Shown here: positions 23,751-29,983 of the stretch, in pieces | How positions within the stretch are numbered: the stretch's first letter is position 1 | Layout: every line of letters begins with the position of its first letter | Virus record (IMG/VR): IMGVR_UViG_3300013104_000059 | Location: 1-32,836 of that record | Reading direction: 5' to 3' (one strand) | Source of the DNA: a virus | DNA: 32,836 bases | Notes under the pieces: generated by a model | Databases searched by the model: none | Told to the model about the DNA's origin: nothing | What the model saw: only the letters and a program-made list of their open reading frames with translations | Translations under genes and position numbers: made by a program

Positions 23751-24233
23751 ATGACATTAGGATTTTCACAAGAAATAAAAGGTGTTAAGAACTTCTTTTT
23801 AGGGAAAATATGGCAAGGTTTGATAAACTTGGACGAACGTAACCTTGCGCACTATTGCCGTTACATGGATCAACATGATAAGCAATTCGGAAAGCTTTGG
23901 GAAGAGTCGGTTAATCATAAGCCTAAGGTCCACACTATACGTTCTGGTATTGGCCGATGGCGTCCAGGCATGGACATTCACATGGTCATCAATAATCGGA
24001 CTAAAAACCGGTTCCAGTTTGCGCCAACGATTAAATGTAAACGTGTACAGGAAATAAAAATAACATGGCAAAATGGATTCCCTGCAGTATTTGTAGATGG
24101 TGCTTATGTAAATAGACACTTAGTTGAAAAACTGGCTATTAACGATGGTTTTGAATCTGTCGATGATTTCTTCGCCTACTTCAACAAAGACTTTACCGGA
24201 ACATTAATTCACTGGACAGAACTTAAATATTAA
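23751..24233 (+). CDS. ASCH/PUA-like domain protein
   Basis: A 160-residue protein whose pattern resembles ASCH-type beta-barrel proteins that bind RNA or modified bases. It includes KPKVHTIRSGIGRWRPGMDI with HMVINNRTKNRF (ASCH-like 'HTIR...RW.pG..i' region), CKRVQEIKITW, an acidic VDGAYV segment and a C-terminal LAINDGFESVDDFFAYFNKD followed by LIHWTEL. Last gene of the rightward operon; a strong terminator follows. Given its PP-loop and Nudix companions, recognition of a modified nucleotide or RNA is a reasonable but untested idea. Confidence 0.65.
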   Translation: MTLGFSQEIKGVKNFFLGKIWQGLINLDERNLAHYCRYMDQHDKQFGKLWEESVNHKPKVHTIRSGIGRWRPGMDIHMVINNRTKNRFQFAPTIKCKRVQEIKITWQNGFPAVFVDGAYVNRHLVEKLAINDGFESVDDFFAYFNKDFTGTLIHWTELKY

Positions 24234-24239
24234 AACGAT

Positions 24240-24272
24240 AGCCGATTAGTTTATTTAATCGGCTTCTTTTTT
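24240..24272 (+). terminator. terminator of the rightward early operon
   Basis: AGCCGATTA (24240-24248) pairs over 9 bp with TAATCGGCT (24256-24264) around GTTTATT, then TCTTTTTT. It begins 7 bases after the ASCH-like gene stop and overlaps the 3' end of the convergent gene at 24251-24934, so it may work in both directions. Confidence 0.9.
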
Positions 24273-24934
24273 AATTTTTCATTCTCAAGTTTCAACTGCT
24301 TGTTTGAGTTAAGTAGTTCAATTTTCTCGTTATCAAACTTGGCCGCACCATTATCTTTGCCCAAATTGTATGCTTTATCCCAAACAGTCCAGTATCCACC
24401 TATCCCAACGACAAAAATACTCGCCCAGCCTGCGACTTTAATGTAAGACCATAGCGCTTTTGAAAATTTTTCTATTGAAAATCTTTTTTCTTTTTCTATA
24501 TCAGCTAATCTTAGTTGTAGTATTTTATTTTCTGACTTAATCCTATCTAGTTCAATTGTATTGGCCTTAAGAGCGTTTGATAATTTGGTGTTCAGATCAT
24601 TTTGTTGAGTAATAGTCATCCTTTGCTGGAAATCCTTATGGTCTGCTGATTGTACAGTTTCCTCATAAGGAGATATAAGTTGTTTTAATGTATCTAAAAG
24701 CTTTTTTTTGTCTATGTAAAAAGAGGTGTAGTTTATATTTCCACGCAACTCCCCGAATTTTAAAGATTGTATATGATAATATTGCAAGGATTTGTCTGGA
24801 ATCTCAAGTGTCAGCCATCCATACGCCTTGTTTCTTAAATCTTCAGCTTTCTTGACTGATGAGGTAGGCCATTTATTTTCAAACTCAAGCTCTTCTATTT
24901 CCTTTAAAATGGCTTTAATCTTTTGTAGGTTCAT
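24251..24934 (-). CDS. membrane-anchored coiled-coil protein
   Basis: A 227-residue protein. The N-terminal half is helical with KAYGWLTLEIPDKSLQYYHI and a possible globular domain. A coiled coil spans about 105-155 (LNTKLSNALKANTIELDRIK, LQLRLADIEKEK). One transmembrane helix lies near 165-185 (IKVAGWASIFVVGIGGYWTVW), and a second coiled coil follows to the end (LLNSNKQLKLENEKLKKK). Topology suggests a signalling or scaffold role at the inner membrane. No family recognised. It stands alone between the operon terminator and a divergent small gene, in the manner of a moron. Confidence 0.6.
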   Translation of the reverse strand: MNLQKIKAILKEIEELEFENKWPTSSVKKAEDLRNKAYGWLTLEIPDKSLQYYHIQSLKFGELRGNINYTSFYIDKKKLLDTLKQLISPYEETVQSADHKDFQQRMTITQQNDLNTKLSNALKANTIELDRIKSENKILQLRLADIEKEKRFSIEKFSKALWSYIKVAGWASIFVVGIGGYWTVWDKAYNLGKDNGAAKFDNEKIELLNSNKQLKLENEKLKKKPIK

Positions 24935-25033
24935 TTGTATCGGTTTAGTTACTGCAAGGTTAAAATTTTAATAACACCTTTCTTAAATAATTATACACAA
25001 TTGCCTGTTGTCAACATTGGTCTGACTTTTGTT

Positions 25034-25041
25034 TATATTCG
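25034..25041 (+). promoter_or_regulatory. promoter -7-like element TATATTCG before 25045 gene
   Basis: TATATTCG differs from TAnnTTTG by one base and ends 3 bases before the ATG, so transcription would begin at or near the start codon. TTG sequences lie 17-24 bases upstream. It fits a leaderless message. Confidence 0.35.
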
Positions 25042-25044
25042 TGT

Positions 25045-25398
25045 ATGACAGACGAAACATTCAGAATTAAAAGCAATACTGGTGATGATCTAATCGTTTC
25101 GATATGGGAGTATAAAAAGCTTCGCGATAAGATCCGAGCTAATCTTCAACAATTCTATAAAGATTGTGACTTTAGAGATGCTGGAATGGATGATCCAGAT
25201 ATTGTTTTCTTTTGCACCATCTATGGTAAAACGATCATTAAAAAATTCAATGCTGCCGAATGGCTTGAGGCCGAAAGGTCGGGCCAGTTTAATGAGAAGT
25301 ATTACGAATTCACCAAATCAAAAAAGAAATCTTCTGTTTCAATCGGTAGTATGGCCGGTACTGGTGATGGAAAGTTTAGGAGAAAGAAATCATTTTAA
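25045..25398 (+). CDS. small protein of unknown function
   Basis: A 117-residue protein with an ordered first 85 residues (VSIWEYKKLRDKIRANLQQF, DIVFFCTIYGKTIIKKFNAA) and a basic, Ser/Gly-rich C-terminal tail (SKKKSSVSIGSMAGTGDGKF ending RRKKSF) that could bind nucleic acid. It is the first gene of a short rightward unit ending at the tRNA-like element. No family recognised. Confidence 0.55.
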   Translation: MTDETFRIKSNTGDDLIVSIWEYKKLRDKIRANLQQFYKDCDFRDAGMDDPDIVFFCTIYGKTIIKKFNAAEWLEAERSGQFNEKYYEFTKSKKKSSVSIGSMAGTGDGKFRRKKSF

Positions 25399-25410
25399 TA
25401 ACTTTACATA

Positions 25411-25620
25411 ATGGAAAATAATTTCGCCGACCAGGTTGAATCAAAGGCAAGGCTTCAATTTAAGTTACACGTTGCTGATACTAATTTGGAAGAAATGATC
25501 GAAAAAGTTAAGTCTAGTGATGTTTCTGATAAAGTTAAACAAGAGCTCTTTAATTGGATCGATGAAGCGAGACCTAATTTAATGAGGGCAATAGCTTTAA
25601 AAGAAATATATAGGAAATAG
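25411..25620 (+). CDS. small helical protein of unknown function
   Basis: A 69-residue, probably all-helical protein (ADQVESKARLQFKLHVADTN, LEEMIEKVKSSDVSDKVKQE, ELFNWIDEARPNLMRAIALK). It lies 12 bases after the previous gene. A structured, tRNA-shaped stretch begins directly at its stop codon. No family recognised. Confidence 0.55.
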   Translation: MENNFADQVESKARLQFKLHVADTNLEEMIEKVKSSDVSDKVKQELFNWIDEARPNLMRAIALKEIYRK

Positions 25621-25692
25621 TTCCAGTTAGCTCAAAGAAAGAGGGTCCCACTAGATGGGGCAGATGCATGATTGAAAAGTAGTGCACTGGAT
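25621..25692 (+). ncRNA. tRNA-shaped RNA element (degenerate tRNA or novel RNA)
   Basis: The strand folds with tRNA topology. TCCAGT (25622-25627) pairs with ACTGGA (25686-25691). T-A follows. D-like stem CTC/GAG has loop AAAGAAA. A 5-bp anticodon-like stem GTCCC/GGGGC encloses ACTAGAT. After four bases, a 6-bp T-like stem (25666-25671 with 25680-25685, one mismatch) encloses TTGAAAAG. It differs from a working tRNA: no GG in the D loop, C at the U33 place, no TTC in the T loop, only 6 acceptor pairs. A terminator follows at once. Confidence 0.35.
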
Positions 25693-25725
25693 AGCCCTGG
25701 CAATTAATTTTGTTCAGGGTTTTTT
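25693..25725 (+). terminator. terminator after tRNA-shaped element
   Basis: AGCCCTGG (25693-25700) pairs with TTCAGGGTT (25714-25721; two G.T pairs) and is followed by a T run to 25725. It ends the rightward transcript just before the convergent gene at 25727. Confidence 0.75.
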
Positions 25726-25726
25726 A

Positions 25727-25945
25727 TTATGGAAATTGTCCTAAAACAATATAGTCATCATACCAATCGTCGAATGATTCATCTTCATCAGTGCATGTTA
25801 TTATGTTTTCTCCTTTGGTAATGTTTAGAAAATTATTCATGTGGTCTATTTGTTCAGGCCATATATTAACATCTCCGACTGCATCATCGCCAATGGCAAC
25901 AGCGATTTGCTTTGAGTGACATACTAGATAATAAACTTTACTCAT
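25727..25945 (-). CDS. small protein of unknown function
   Basis: A 72-residue acidic protein (KVYYLVCHSKQIAVAIGDDA, EDESFDDWYDDYIVLGQFP). It is joined by TAATG to the gene upstream, so both are one unit. The high acid content, with D/E clusters near the end, is of a kind seen in anti-restriction and immunity proteins, but this is only a composition remark. No family recognised. Confidence 0.5.
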   Translation of the reverse strand: MSKVYYLVCHSKQIAVAIGDDAVGDVNIWPEQIDHMNNFLNITKGENIITCTDEDESFDDWYDDYIVLGQFP

Positions 25946-26166
25946 TATCTTACAAATCTTTTTATCCGATCGGATAGTTCAATTAATACCTCTTTTGCCC
26001 TGGCTTCATCTGCCTCAATCAATCGCTGCTTTCCAGATCCGGCAATCTTCTCATTAATCTTATTGCTGAATACTTTAGCTGCATGCTTTTTATCCGGCCA
26101 CATTAAGTTAGCTAAAGCAGATTCTTTGATCACTTTATTCTCTTCTAAAAATTCTTTCAAGTTCAT
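25945..26166 (-). CDS. small helical protein, possible DNA-binding regulator
   Basis: A 73-residue basic, all-helical protein (LKEFLEENKVIKESALANLM, WPDKKHAAKVFSNKINEKIA, DEARAKEVLIELSDRIKRFV). The pattern of a short HTH followed by a long helix resembles small phage Cro-like proteins, but I cannot place the family. It is first in a two-gene leftward unit, divergent from the gene at 26268 across 101 bases of AT-rich DNA. Confidence 0.5.
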   Translation of the reverse strand: MNLKEFLEENKVIKESALANLMWPDKKHAAKVFSNKINEKIAGSGKQRLIEADEARAKEVLIELSDRIKRFVR

Positions 26167-26211
26167 GTATCAAATAAACAAAATATATATTAGAAAAAAA
26201 AGTAATATTTA

Positions 26212-26244
26212 TTTGGATTGTATTAGAAAATAATCTTATATTTG
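26212..26244 (+). promoter_or_regulatory. Bacteroidota-type promoter (TTTG ... TATATTTG)
   Basis: TATATTTG at 26237-26244 is an exact TAnnTTTG element. TTTG at 26212-26215 and TTG at 26218-26220 lie 21 and 16 bases upstream. The start codon at 26268 is 23 bases downstream. This is the best promoter in the window. Confidence 0.7.
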
Positions 26245-26267
26245 TTCTATACAAAAACGAAAAGATT

Positions 26268-26528
26268 ATGAAAGCTTTAGAAATCAAATTATTAGAAAAA
26301 CAAGTAACTGTTACTTACAACTTTTTTAGAGTTCAAAATGAAAAAGAATTTGTGAATACTGTTGTTTTTGACAACGGATATACTGAAAGATTGGATTCTG
26401 TAGCTAATGAATTAAGATTCGATACTTACAAAAACGAAAAAGCATTCAAAAATGCTTGGTCAAACAAAAAAAGGTTAGAGTTCATCAACGCTAACATCAA
26501 TGCGTTGCCTGATCAATGGACAAACTAA
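26268..26528 (+). CDS. small highly expressed-looking protein of unknown function
   Basis: An 86-residue basic protein (KALEIKLLEKQVTVTYNFFR, VFDNGYTERLDSVANELRFD, KNEKAFKNAWSNKKRLEFIN). It is a single-gene unit with the best promoter in the window and stem-loops behind it, and an A-rich leader, all suggesting strong independent expression, perhaps in the lysogen. Codons are AT-rich and its Asn/Lys/Phe content stands out from its neighbours. No family recognised. Confidence 0.6.
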   Translation: MKALEIKLLEKQVTVTYNFFRVQNEKEFVNTVVFDNGYTERLDSVANELRFDTYKNEKAFKNAWSNKKRLEFINANINALPDQWTN

Positions 26529-26538
26529 AAAACACTTG

Positions 26539-26580
26539 CCCCGACTCCAAAAAGGATCGGGGAAATTCCTGGAGTTTTTG
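26539..26580 (+). terminator. terminator region with two competing hairpins
   Basis: CCCCGA-C-TCC (26539-26548) can pair with GGATCGGGG (26554-26562). Alternatively ACTCC (26544-26548) pairs with GGAGT (26571-26575), extended by AGGA (26553-26556) with TCCT (26567-26570), leading into a T run. The two exclude each other. Position after the 86-residue gene suggests termination. Confidence 0.6.
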
Positions 26581-26581
26581 T

Positions 26582-26630
26582 AATATCGGCTAATTGTCCG
26601 ATATTTTCATTTATCGGGTATTCACCCGAT
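26582..26630 (+). promoter_or_regulatory. two further hairpins before the 26672 gene
   Basis: AATATCGG (26582-26589) pairs with CCGATATT (26598-26605), and ATCGGGT (26613-26619) with ACCCGAT (26624-26630). With the hairpin at 26539 this makes three stem-loops in about 90 bases. They share ATCGG/CCGAT, so partners can be swapped. Confidence 0.6.
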
Positions 26631-26659
26631 ATTATAATTTCTGAAGATTTTGAAATTTG

Positions 26660-26667
26660 TATATTTG
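26660..26667 (+). promoter_or_regulatory. -7 element TATATTTG directly before the 26672 start
   Basis: An exact TAnnTTTG element that ends 4 bases before the ATG. Transcription would begin at or beside the start codon, giving a leaderless message. No clear -33 TTTG is seen at the usual distance. Confidence 0.45.
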
Positions 26668-26671
26668 CCGC

Positions 26672-26890
26672 ATGAACTTACAGGATGTCGCCACATTAGA
26701 AGATTGGTTTAAAAGTGTTGAATTACCAAAGCCGCCGATAATGCTTTTCCCTGGAACGGTAATATCTGACTTAGATAAGTTCTTAGAGGTTCATTTTGCC
26801 GCTTTAAAAGCAAATCCGGATAGCAAGTCTAATGTTCCTGTTTGGCATCGCCTACGGGCATTAAAATTGCTAATAGAATCTAATCTTTAG
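26672..26890 (+). CDS. small protein, possibly DUF6965 family
   Basis: From the ATG at 26672 the product has 72 residues; the -7 element immediately upstream rules against the earlier TTG start at 26657. The sequence (LEDWFKSVELPKPPIMLFPG, TVISDLDKFLEVHFAALKAN, then VPVWHRLRALKLLIESNL) matches my recollection of a short Bacteroidota family with WF....LP..P..L.PGT and a RL..LK end (DUF6965); I have not checked it. It overlaps the 3' end of the convergent HicB-like gene by 11 bases. Confidence 0.6.
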   Translation: MNLQDVATLEDWFKSVELPKPPIMLFPGTVISDLDKFLEVHFAALKANPDSKSNVPVWHRLRALKLLIESNL

Positions 26891-27242
26891 ATGATTTCTT
26901 TCTAGGATAAAACTGATTTTCAAAATCTATTACATGTTGTGGTTTTTCAGTCCAAGTTGGTTTGCCTGTAGTTCTTTGTGGTGCAACATAATTACTTTTA
27001 ACTAAGTGAGCCTTGACGAAAAGAACCACAGGATCATCGGAGCCAGCGTTTCGTAAATGTGCTTGTAGTTTAGCATCCCAATTATTGACAGCCTCGGCAA
27101 CTGATGCACCAATACCTTTTACAGATTCGTGAATATCAGCAGGGAGCAAACAGATAAAACCTGGTGATTCGTTATAAACTTCAGCCCCAAGCTCCCCCGC
27201 TAATCCTTCGAGTTCAATATCAATATGCTTTCTTCTAGGCAT
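26880..27242 (-). CDS. HicB-like protein of unknown function
   Basis: A 120-residue protein. The first 20 residues are basic (MPRRKHIDIELEGLAGELGA). Then YNESPGFICLLPADIHES and KGIGASVAEAVNNWDAKLQAHL recall the HicB pattern of a 'GxG.tveEA..n...ai' helix. The C-terminal third (TTGKPTWTEKPQHVIDFENQ) is polar. It overlaps the DUF433 gene by 8 bases. HicB-like proteins are antitoxins; here it is paired with DUF433, not with a HicA RNA-binding toxin. Resemblance is from a pattern only. Confidence 0.45.
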   Translation of the reverse strand: MPRRKHIDIELEGLAGELGAEVYNESPGFICLLPADIHESVKGIGASVAEAVNNWDAKLQAHLRNAGSDDPVVLFVKAHLVKSNYVAPQRTTGKPTWTEKPQHVIDFENQFYPRKKSSKD

Positions 27243-27453
27243 TGCTGTCGTTTTTATGGTATAGTATTGCGGCAGGGATATCGTCTGGCTCTAAAATAGG
27301 ATGCTCTTTCAAGATCTGTTTGTGGCTCATTCCCGATTCTAGCATTTCGATAATATCCATAACGGTAAAACGATTGGCCCTTATCGTTGGTTTTCCTCCC
27401 ATGAGGCCCGGGACAATTGTAATTCGCGCCAAAAGTTCTTTATCCGTTGCCAT
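27235..27453 (-). CDS. DUF433 family protein (VapB-like)
   Basis: A 72-residue protein with the DUF433 signature: ITIVPGLMGGKPTIRANRFT at 11-30, then VMDIIEMLESGMSHKQILKE and HPILEPDDIPAAILYHKND. These proteins fold as a winged-helix-like DNA binder and often act as antitoxin to a DUF5615 (PIN-like) toxin. No DUF5615 gene is here; the following gene is HicB-like. It lies one base after the SRAP gene. Confidence 0.85.
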   Translation of the reverse strand: MATDKELLARITIVPGLMGGKPTIRANRFTVMDIIEMLESGMSHKQILKEHPILEPDDIPAAILYHKNDSNA

Positions 27454-27454
27454 G

Positions 27455-28177
27455 TTAAAACAAAGTCGTTTTAGGTTCTTCTACCTTCAATAAAGCTTCT
27501 GGTTTATTCCCGATCTTTACTAAATCCCTATTCACTCGATAAGCCGCCATGTTAGAATCATCGCAAGGATTCATTAGATGGATTACCTCTTCTTTACTGG
27601 TTGATGGATCTAGCCAGGAATTTATTTGATCATTTGAAATAATAATTGGTTGCCTTTTTTGACTGTTATGTATGCTTGCCATTAGTACGTTAGCCGGACC
27701 TGTGACGATGCTAAAAGATTTTATCCATTCCTTGGTGTCCGGATTTTTATAAAGAGCGTATAGACACGCCAGATTGAAAAACGGATGCTCTTTCGGATGA
27801 ATAAAATAGGGCAATTTGTCCTCATCCACCTCCTGGTACTCGAAAAAACCATTTACCGGCACAATGCACCGTTTGGTCATTATTGAACCTTTAAAAGATG
27901 ATAGATCAAATATCGTTTCAGATCTGGCATTTAAAGTTTTATTACTTTTTTTTACCATTTCTTCAAGGCTATAGTTCCAGTTAGGCATTAGGCCCCACTG
28001 CATGCGCTCAGTTTGCCGCGCACCATCCTTTGCCGATATTGCAACCAGGTTTGGATGAGCAAAACCGTTTGCATGGTAGTAAATCTGATCTTCTAGATCC
28101 TTTTCATTTAAAACTGGAGCTGCATAGTAATCAGCATACTCGTATGTTTTGGAAGTTTGGGTAGCTCTATAACACAT
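27455..28177 (-). CDS. SRAP domain protein (YedK/HMCES-like DNA-protein crosslinker)
   Basis: The 240-residue product starts MCYRA, exposing Cys2 after Met removal, the residue that forms a covalent adduct with abasic sites in single-stranded DNA. Other active-site residues are visible: N83 and R85 in TLNARSE, E113 in GFFEY, H170 in ASIHNSQKR. The length is normal for the family. It can shield abasic sites from cleavage and is common in phages and near DNA-damage genes. It lies in a leftward operon with small unknown genes and ends one base before DUF433. Confidence 0.93.
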   Translation of the reverse strand: MCYRATQTSKTYEYADYYAAPVLNEKDLEDQIYYHANGFAHPNLVAISAKDGARQTERMQWGLMPNWNYSLEEMVKKSNKTLNARSETIFDLSSFKGSIMTKRCIVPVNGFFEYQEVDEDKLPYFIHPKEHPFFNLACLYALYKNPDTKEWIKSFSIVTGPANVLMASIHNSQKRQPIIISNDQINSWLDPSTSKEEVIHLMNPCDDSNMAAYRVNRDLVKIGNKPEALLKVEEPKTTLF

Positions 28178-28207
28178 ACTCTAAATTAGTGATTAATCTT
28201 TCCATTT

Positions 28208-28495
28208 CTAATTTATTTCTGATTTTGGTGTGCCATGTAGAATAACTGAGCAAACATAATTGCCGTCGTACATAAATGAAACCTCAAGATCGAAGTGCAA
28301 TTTTATACCTGCAATTTTCATGCTTTCAAATGCAAATTCCGCCATAGCCTCATTTGATGCAAAAGGCCTTTCTTTTGGTATAAACAAGAATACCTTATTT
28401 GGCTCTGCTAGCTTTACATCTATTTTTAAAGTTGTAAAAATGTATCTCAGTCTTTCCGCGATAGTATTTAACGCTTCGTTGTACAAACCTTCCAT
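28208..28495 (-). CDS. small protein of unknown function
   Basis: A 95-residue protein with an alpha/beta pattern (LNTIAERLRYIFTTLKIDVK, KVFLFIPKERPFASNEAMAE, KLHFDLEVSFMYDGNYVCSV). It lies 5 bases after the 149-residue gene and 30 bases before the SRAP gene, so part of the same leftward operon. No family recognised. Confidence 0.55.
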   Translation of the reverse strand: MEGLYNEALNTIAERLRYIFTTLKIDVKLAEPNKVFLFIPKERPFASNEAMAEFAFESMKIAGIKLHFDLEVSFMYDGNYVCSVILHGTPKSEIN

Positions 28496-28500
28496 GAGAT

Positions 28501-28950
28501 TTAGTTTATGTAAATTTCTTCAATTTGTTCACTTCCTTCTTTTCCTAAGTAAATTATCAGGTCTTTATCAAACAATACTACATCATATACCTGATCTCGG
28601 ATAACCGATGCAAATTCAGATAAATTTACATCCGGATGGGCGATAAGCTTTAAACTATCGTCTTCGTTCCAGTCCCAACCTAAAAGATCATTAGGATACA
28701 TCTCTTTCAGTGCAAAAGGGAGATTGTAAATAGCAGCTTGCTCTTTTAAAGCCATAGATAAATCTGGAAGTTCATCCCTTAGTAAATCATCATCTGTTTG
28801 CCATCCGAATTCGGCATCATCATCTTTAACCATGGTGCCCAGATAGGCATCTCCAATAGTGACATTATAAACCTCGTCATCCTGATCAATACGAACCAAC
28901 ATAGGTTCTCCTACTTTAATCGGGGTATATGTAAAAGTGCTAGTGTGCAT
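28501..28950 (-). CDS. acidic protein of unknown function
   Basis: A 149-residue, very acidic protein (VRIDQDDEVYNVTIGDAYLG, MVKDDDAEFGWQTDDDLLRD, LLGWDWNEDDSLKL). The strong negative charge and size recall DNA-mimic or anti-restriction proteins, but also simple unknown Bacteroidota proteins. Two halves may be related beta-alpha units. A 14-base gap separates it from the upstream gene. No family recognised. Confidence 0.55.
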   Translation of the reverse strand: MHTSTFTYTPIKVGEPMLVRIDQDDEVYNVTIGDAYLGTMVKDDDAEFGWQTDDDLLRDELPDLSMALKEQAAIYNLPFALKEMYPNDLLGWDWNEDDSLKLIAHPDVNLSEFASVIRDQVYDVVLFDKDLIIYLGKEGSEQIEEIYIN

Positions 28951-28964
28951 AGTTTATATTTTGG

Positions 28965-29294
28965 TTATTTAAAGTTAACATTCTTACTTGGCTTTAGTTT
29001 TAAGTCATAATATTCCCACATCTTTTTCGTATGTTGCTGTATAAACTGGGATGCCCGTAAGATAGTTTCGTTTGCTATATCAAGCCCCTGTCTTGGGTCC
29101 ATCAACACCAGCTGAGGAGCAGAAGCTTGATTTCTGTGAACTTTTATGTCTTCATTTGAAAATGCAAATTCTTCTGGAGTATACCACTTCTTTGTTGTTT
29201 TGCTATATATCCATTGGTTATTTGCTTTTGCTTTTAGTGCCAGATGTGCCCGATAATCGCGGCCAGGATCTGGCTGTGGTCCCCATGAACTCAT
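28965..29294 (-). CDS. small basic protein of unknown function
   Basis: The 109-residue product starts MSSWGPQPDPGRDYRAHLAL. The ATG at 29294 overlaps the previous stop as ATGA, so I prefer it to the TTG at 29300. The central segment (KANNQWIYSKTTKKWYTPEE) and a C-terminal helix (ASQFIQQHTKKMWEYYDLKL) are basic. No family recognised. Confidence 0.55.
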   Translation of the reverse strand: MSSWGPQPDPGRDYRAHLALKAKANNQWIYSKTTKKWYTPEEFAFSNEDIKVHRNQASAPQLVLMDPRQGLDIANETILRASQFIQQHTKKMWEYYDLKLKPSKNVNFK

Positions 29295-29644
29295 TCCCAA
29301 TCTGGATTTTTAACATTAAAAGTATTTTTATATAATTCGCCCCTGCCTCTTACTACTATTCCAAAAGAATATCCTCTGTATCCAATTTTTTTTAAAAAAA
29401 TTCCAAGGTTCGGAATCAAAATTTGTTCGATCATCTTGGGTGCCATATCTTTTACTTTTCCTTTGAAATACCTATCTGTATATAATTCATTAAATCCAAC
29501 TAAATCTATTACAATATCAGCTCCTTGAACTTCAACTAATTTATCTAAACTCAATATCCATGGCCTCATATAGTCATTAAGCCAAAACCAGCTTTGTATC
29601 TGGCGTTCAAGCGCGGGTTTATATCTTCCAAAATTTAATTCCAT
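29291..29644 (-). CDS. small protein of unknown function, first of leftward operon
   Basis: A 117-residue protein with aromatic-rich N-terminus (QIQSWFWLNDYMRPWILSLD), a beta stretch (DIVIDLVGFNELY) and a basic C-terminus (IGYRGYSFGIVVRGRGELYK). It is the first gene of the seven-gene leftward unit that runs to 26880, and divergent from the gene at 29730 across 85 bases. No family recognised. Confidence 0.55.
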   Translation of the reverse strand: MELNFGRYKPALERQIQSWFWLNDYMRPWILSLDKLVEVQGADIVIDLVGFNELYTDRYFKGKVKDMAPKMIEQILIPNLGIFLKKIGYRGYSFGIVVRGRGELYKNTFNVKNPDWE

Positions 29645-29698
29645 AACTATAACCGCACAAAGTTTGCTAATATTTTTAGCAATTCAAAATTATTGATA

Positions 29699-29706
29699 TA
29701 AATTTG
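29699..29706 (+). promoter_or_regulatory. -7 element TAAATTTG before the 29730 gene
   Basis: Exact TAnnTTTG match, 23 bases upstream of the ATG at 29730. No -33 TTTG is seen at the right distance (the nearest, at 29663, is too far). Confidence 0.4.
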
Positions 29707-29729
29707 TAGAGAAATTAAGAGTGATTGTT

Positions 29730-29954
29730 ATGGCTAAGAAATTCAAATTCAGAAAAATGTACTTTCATTGCAGGGATGGTAAAGTAATCGCAGATAATGT
29801 ACAAATGACTAATGCCTATCGTGAAAGGAAAGATGCTGAGGCTACTTTGGGGTACGATGATGGGCACAAAATGTGGGACGATAAAACTAAACCTATCCCA
29901 AAGCGAACTGTAGAGGGCTTTTACCTGGTACATGAGAGTTTATTTGAAAAATAG
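29730..29954 (+). CDS. small basic protein of unknown function
   Basis: A 74-residue protein from the ATG at 29730 (MAKKFKFRKMYFHCRDGKVI); a GTG three codons earlier is possible. Rich in Lys and Asp, with ADNVQMTNAYRERKDAEATL as probable helix and ending GFYLVHESLFEK. First of five short rightward genes behind the MuF gene. No family recognised. Confidence 0.55.
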   Translation: MAKKFKFRKMYFHCRDGKVIADNVQMTNAYRERKDAEATLGYDDGHKMWDDKTKPIPKRTVEGFYLVHESLFEK

Positions 29955-29983
29955 TATCTTTATTTAAAATTAAATTATGCTCT

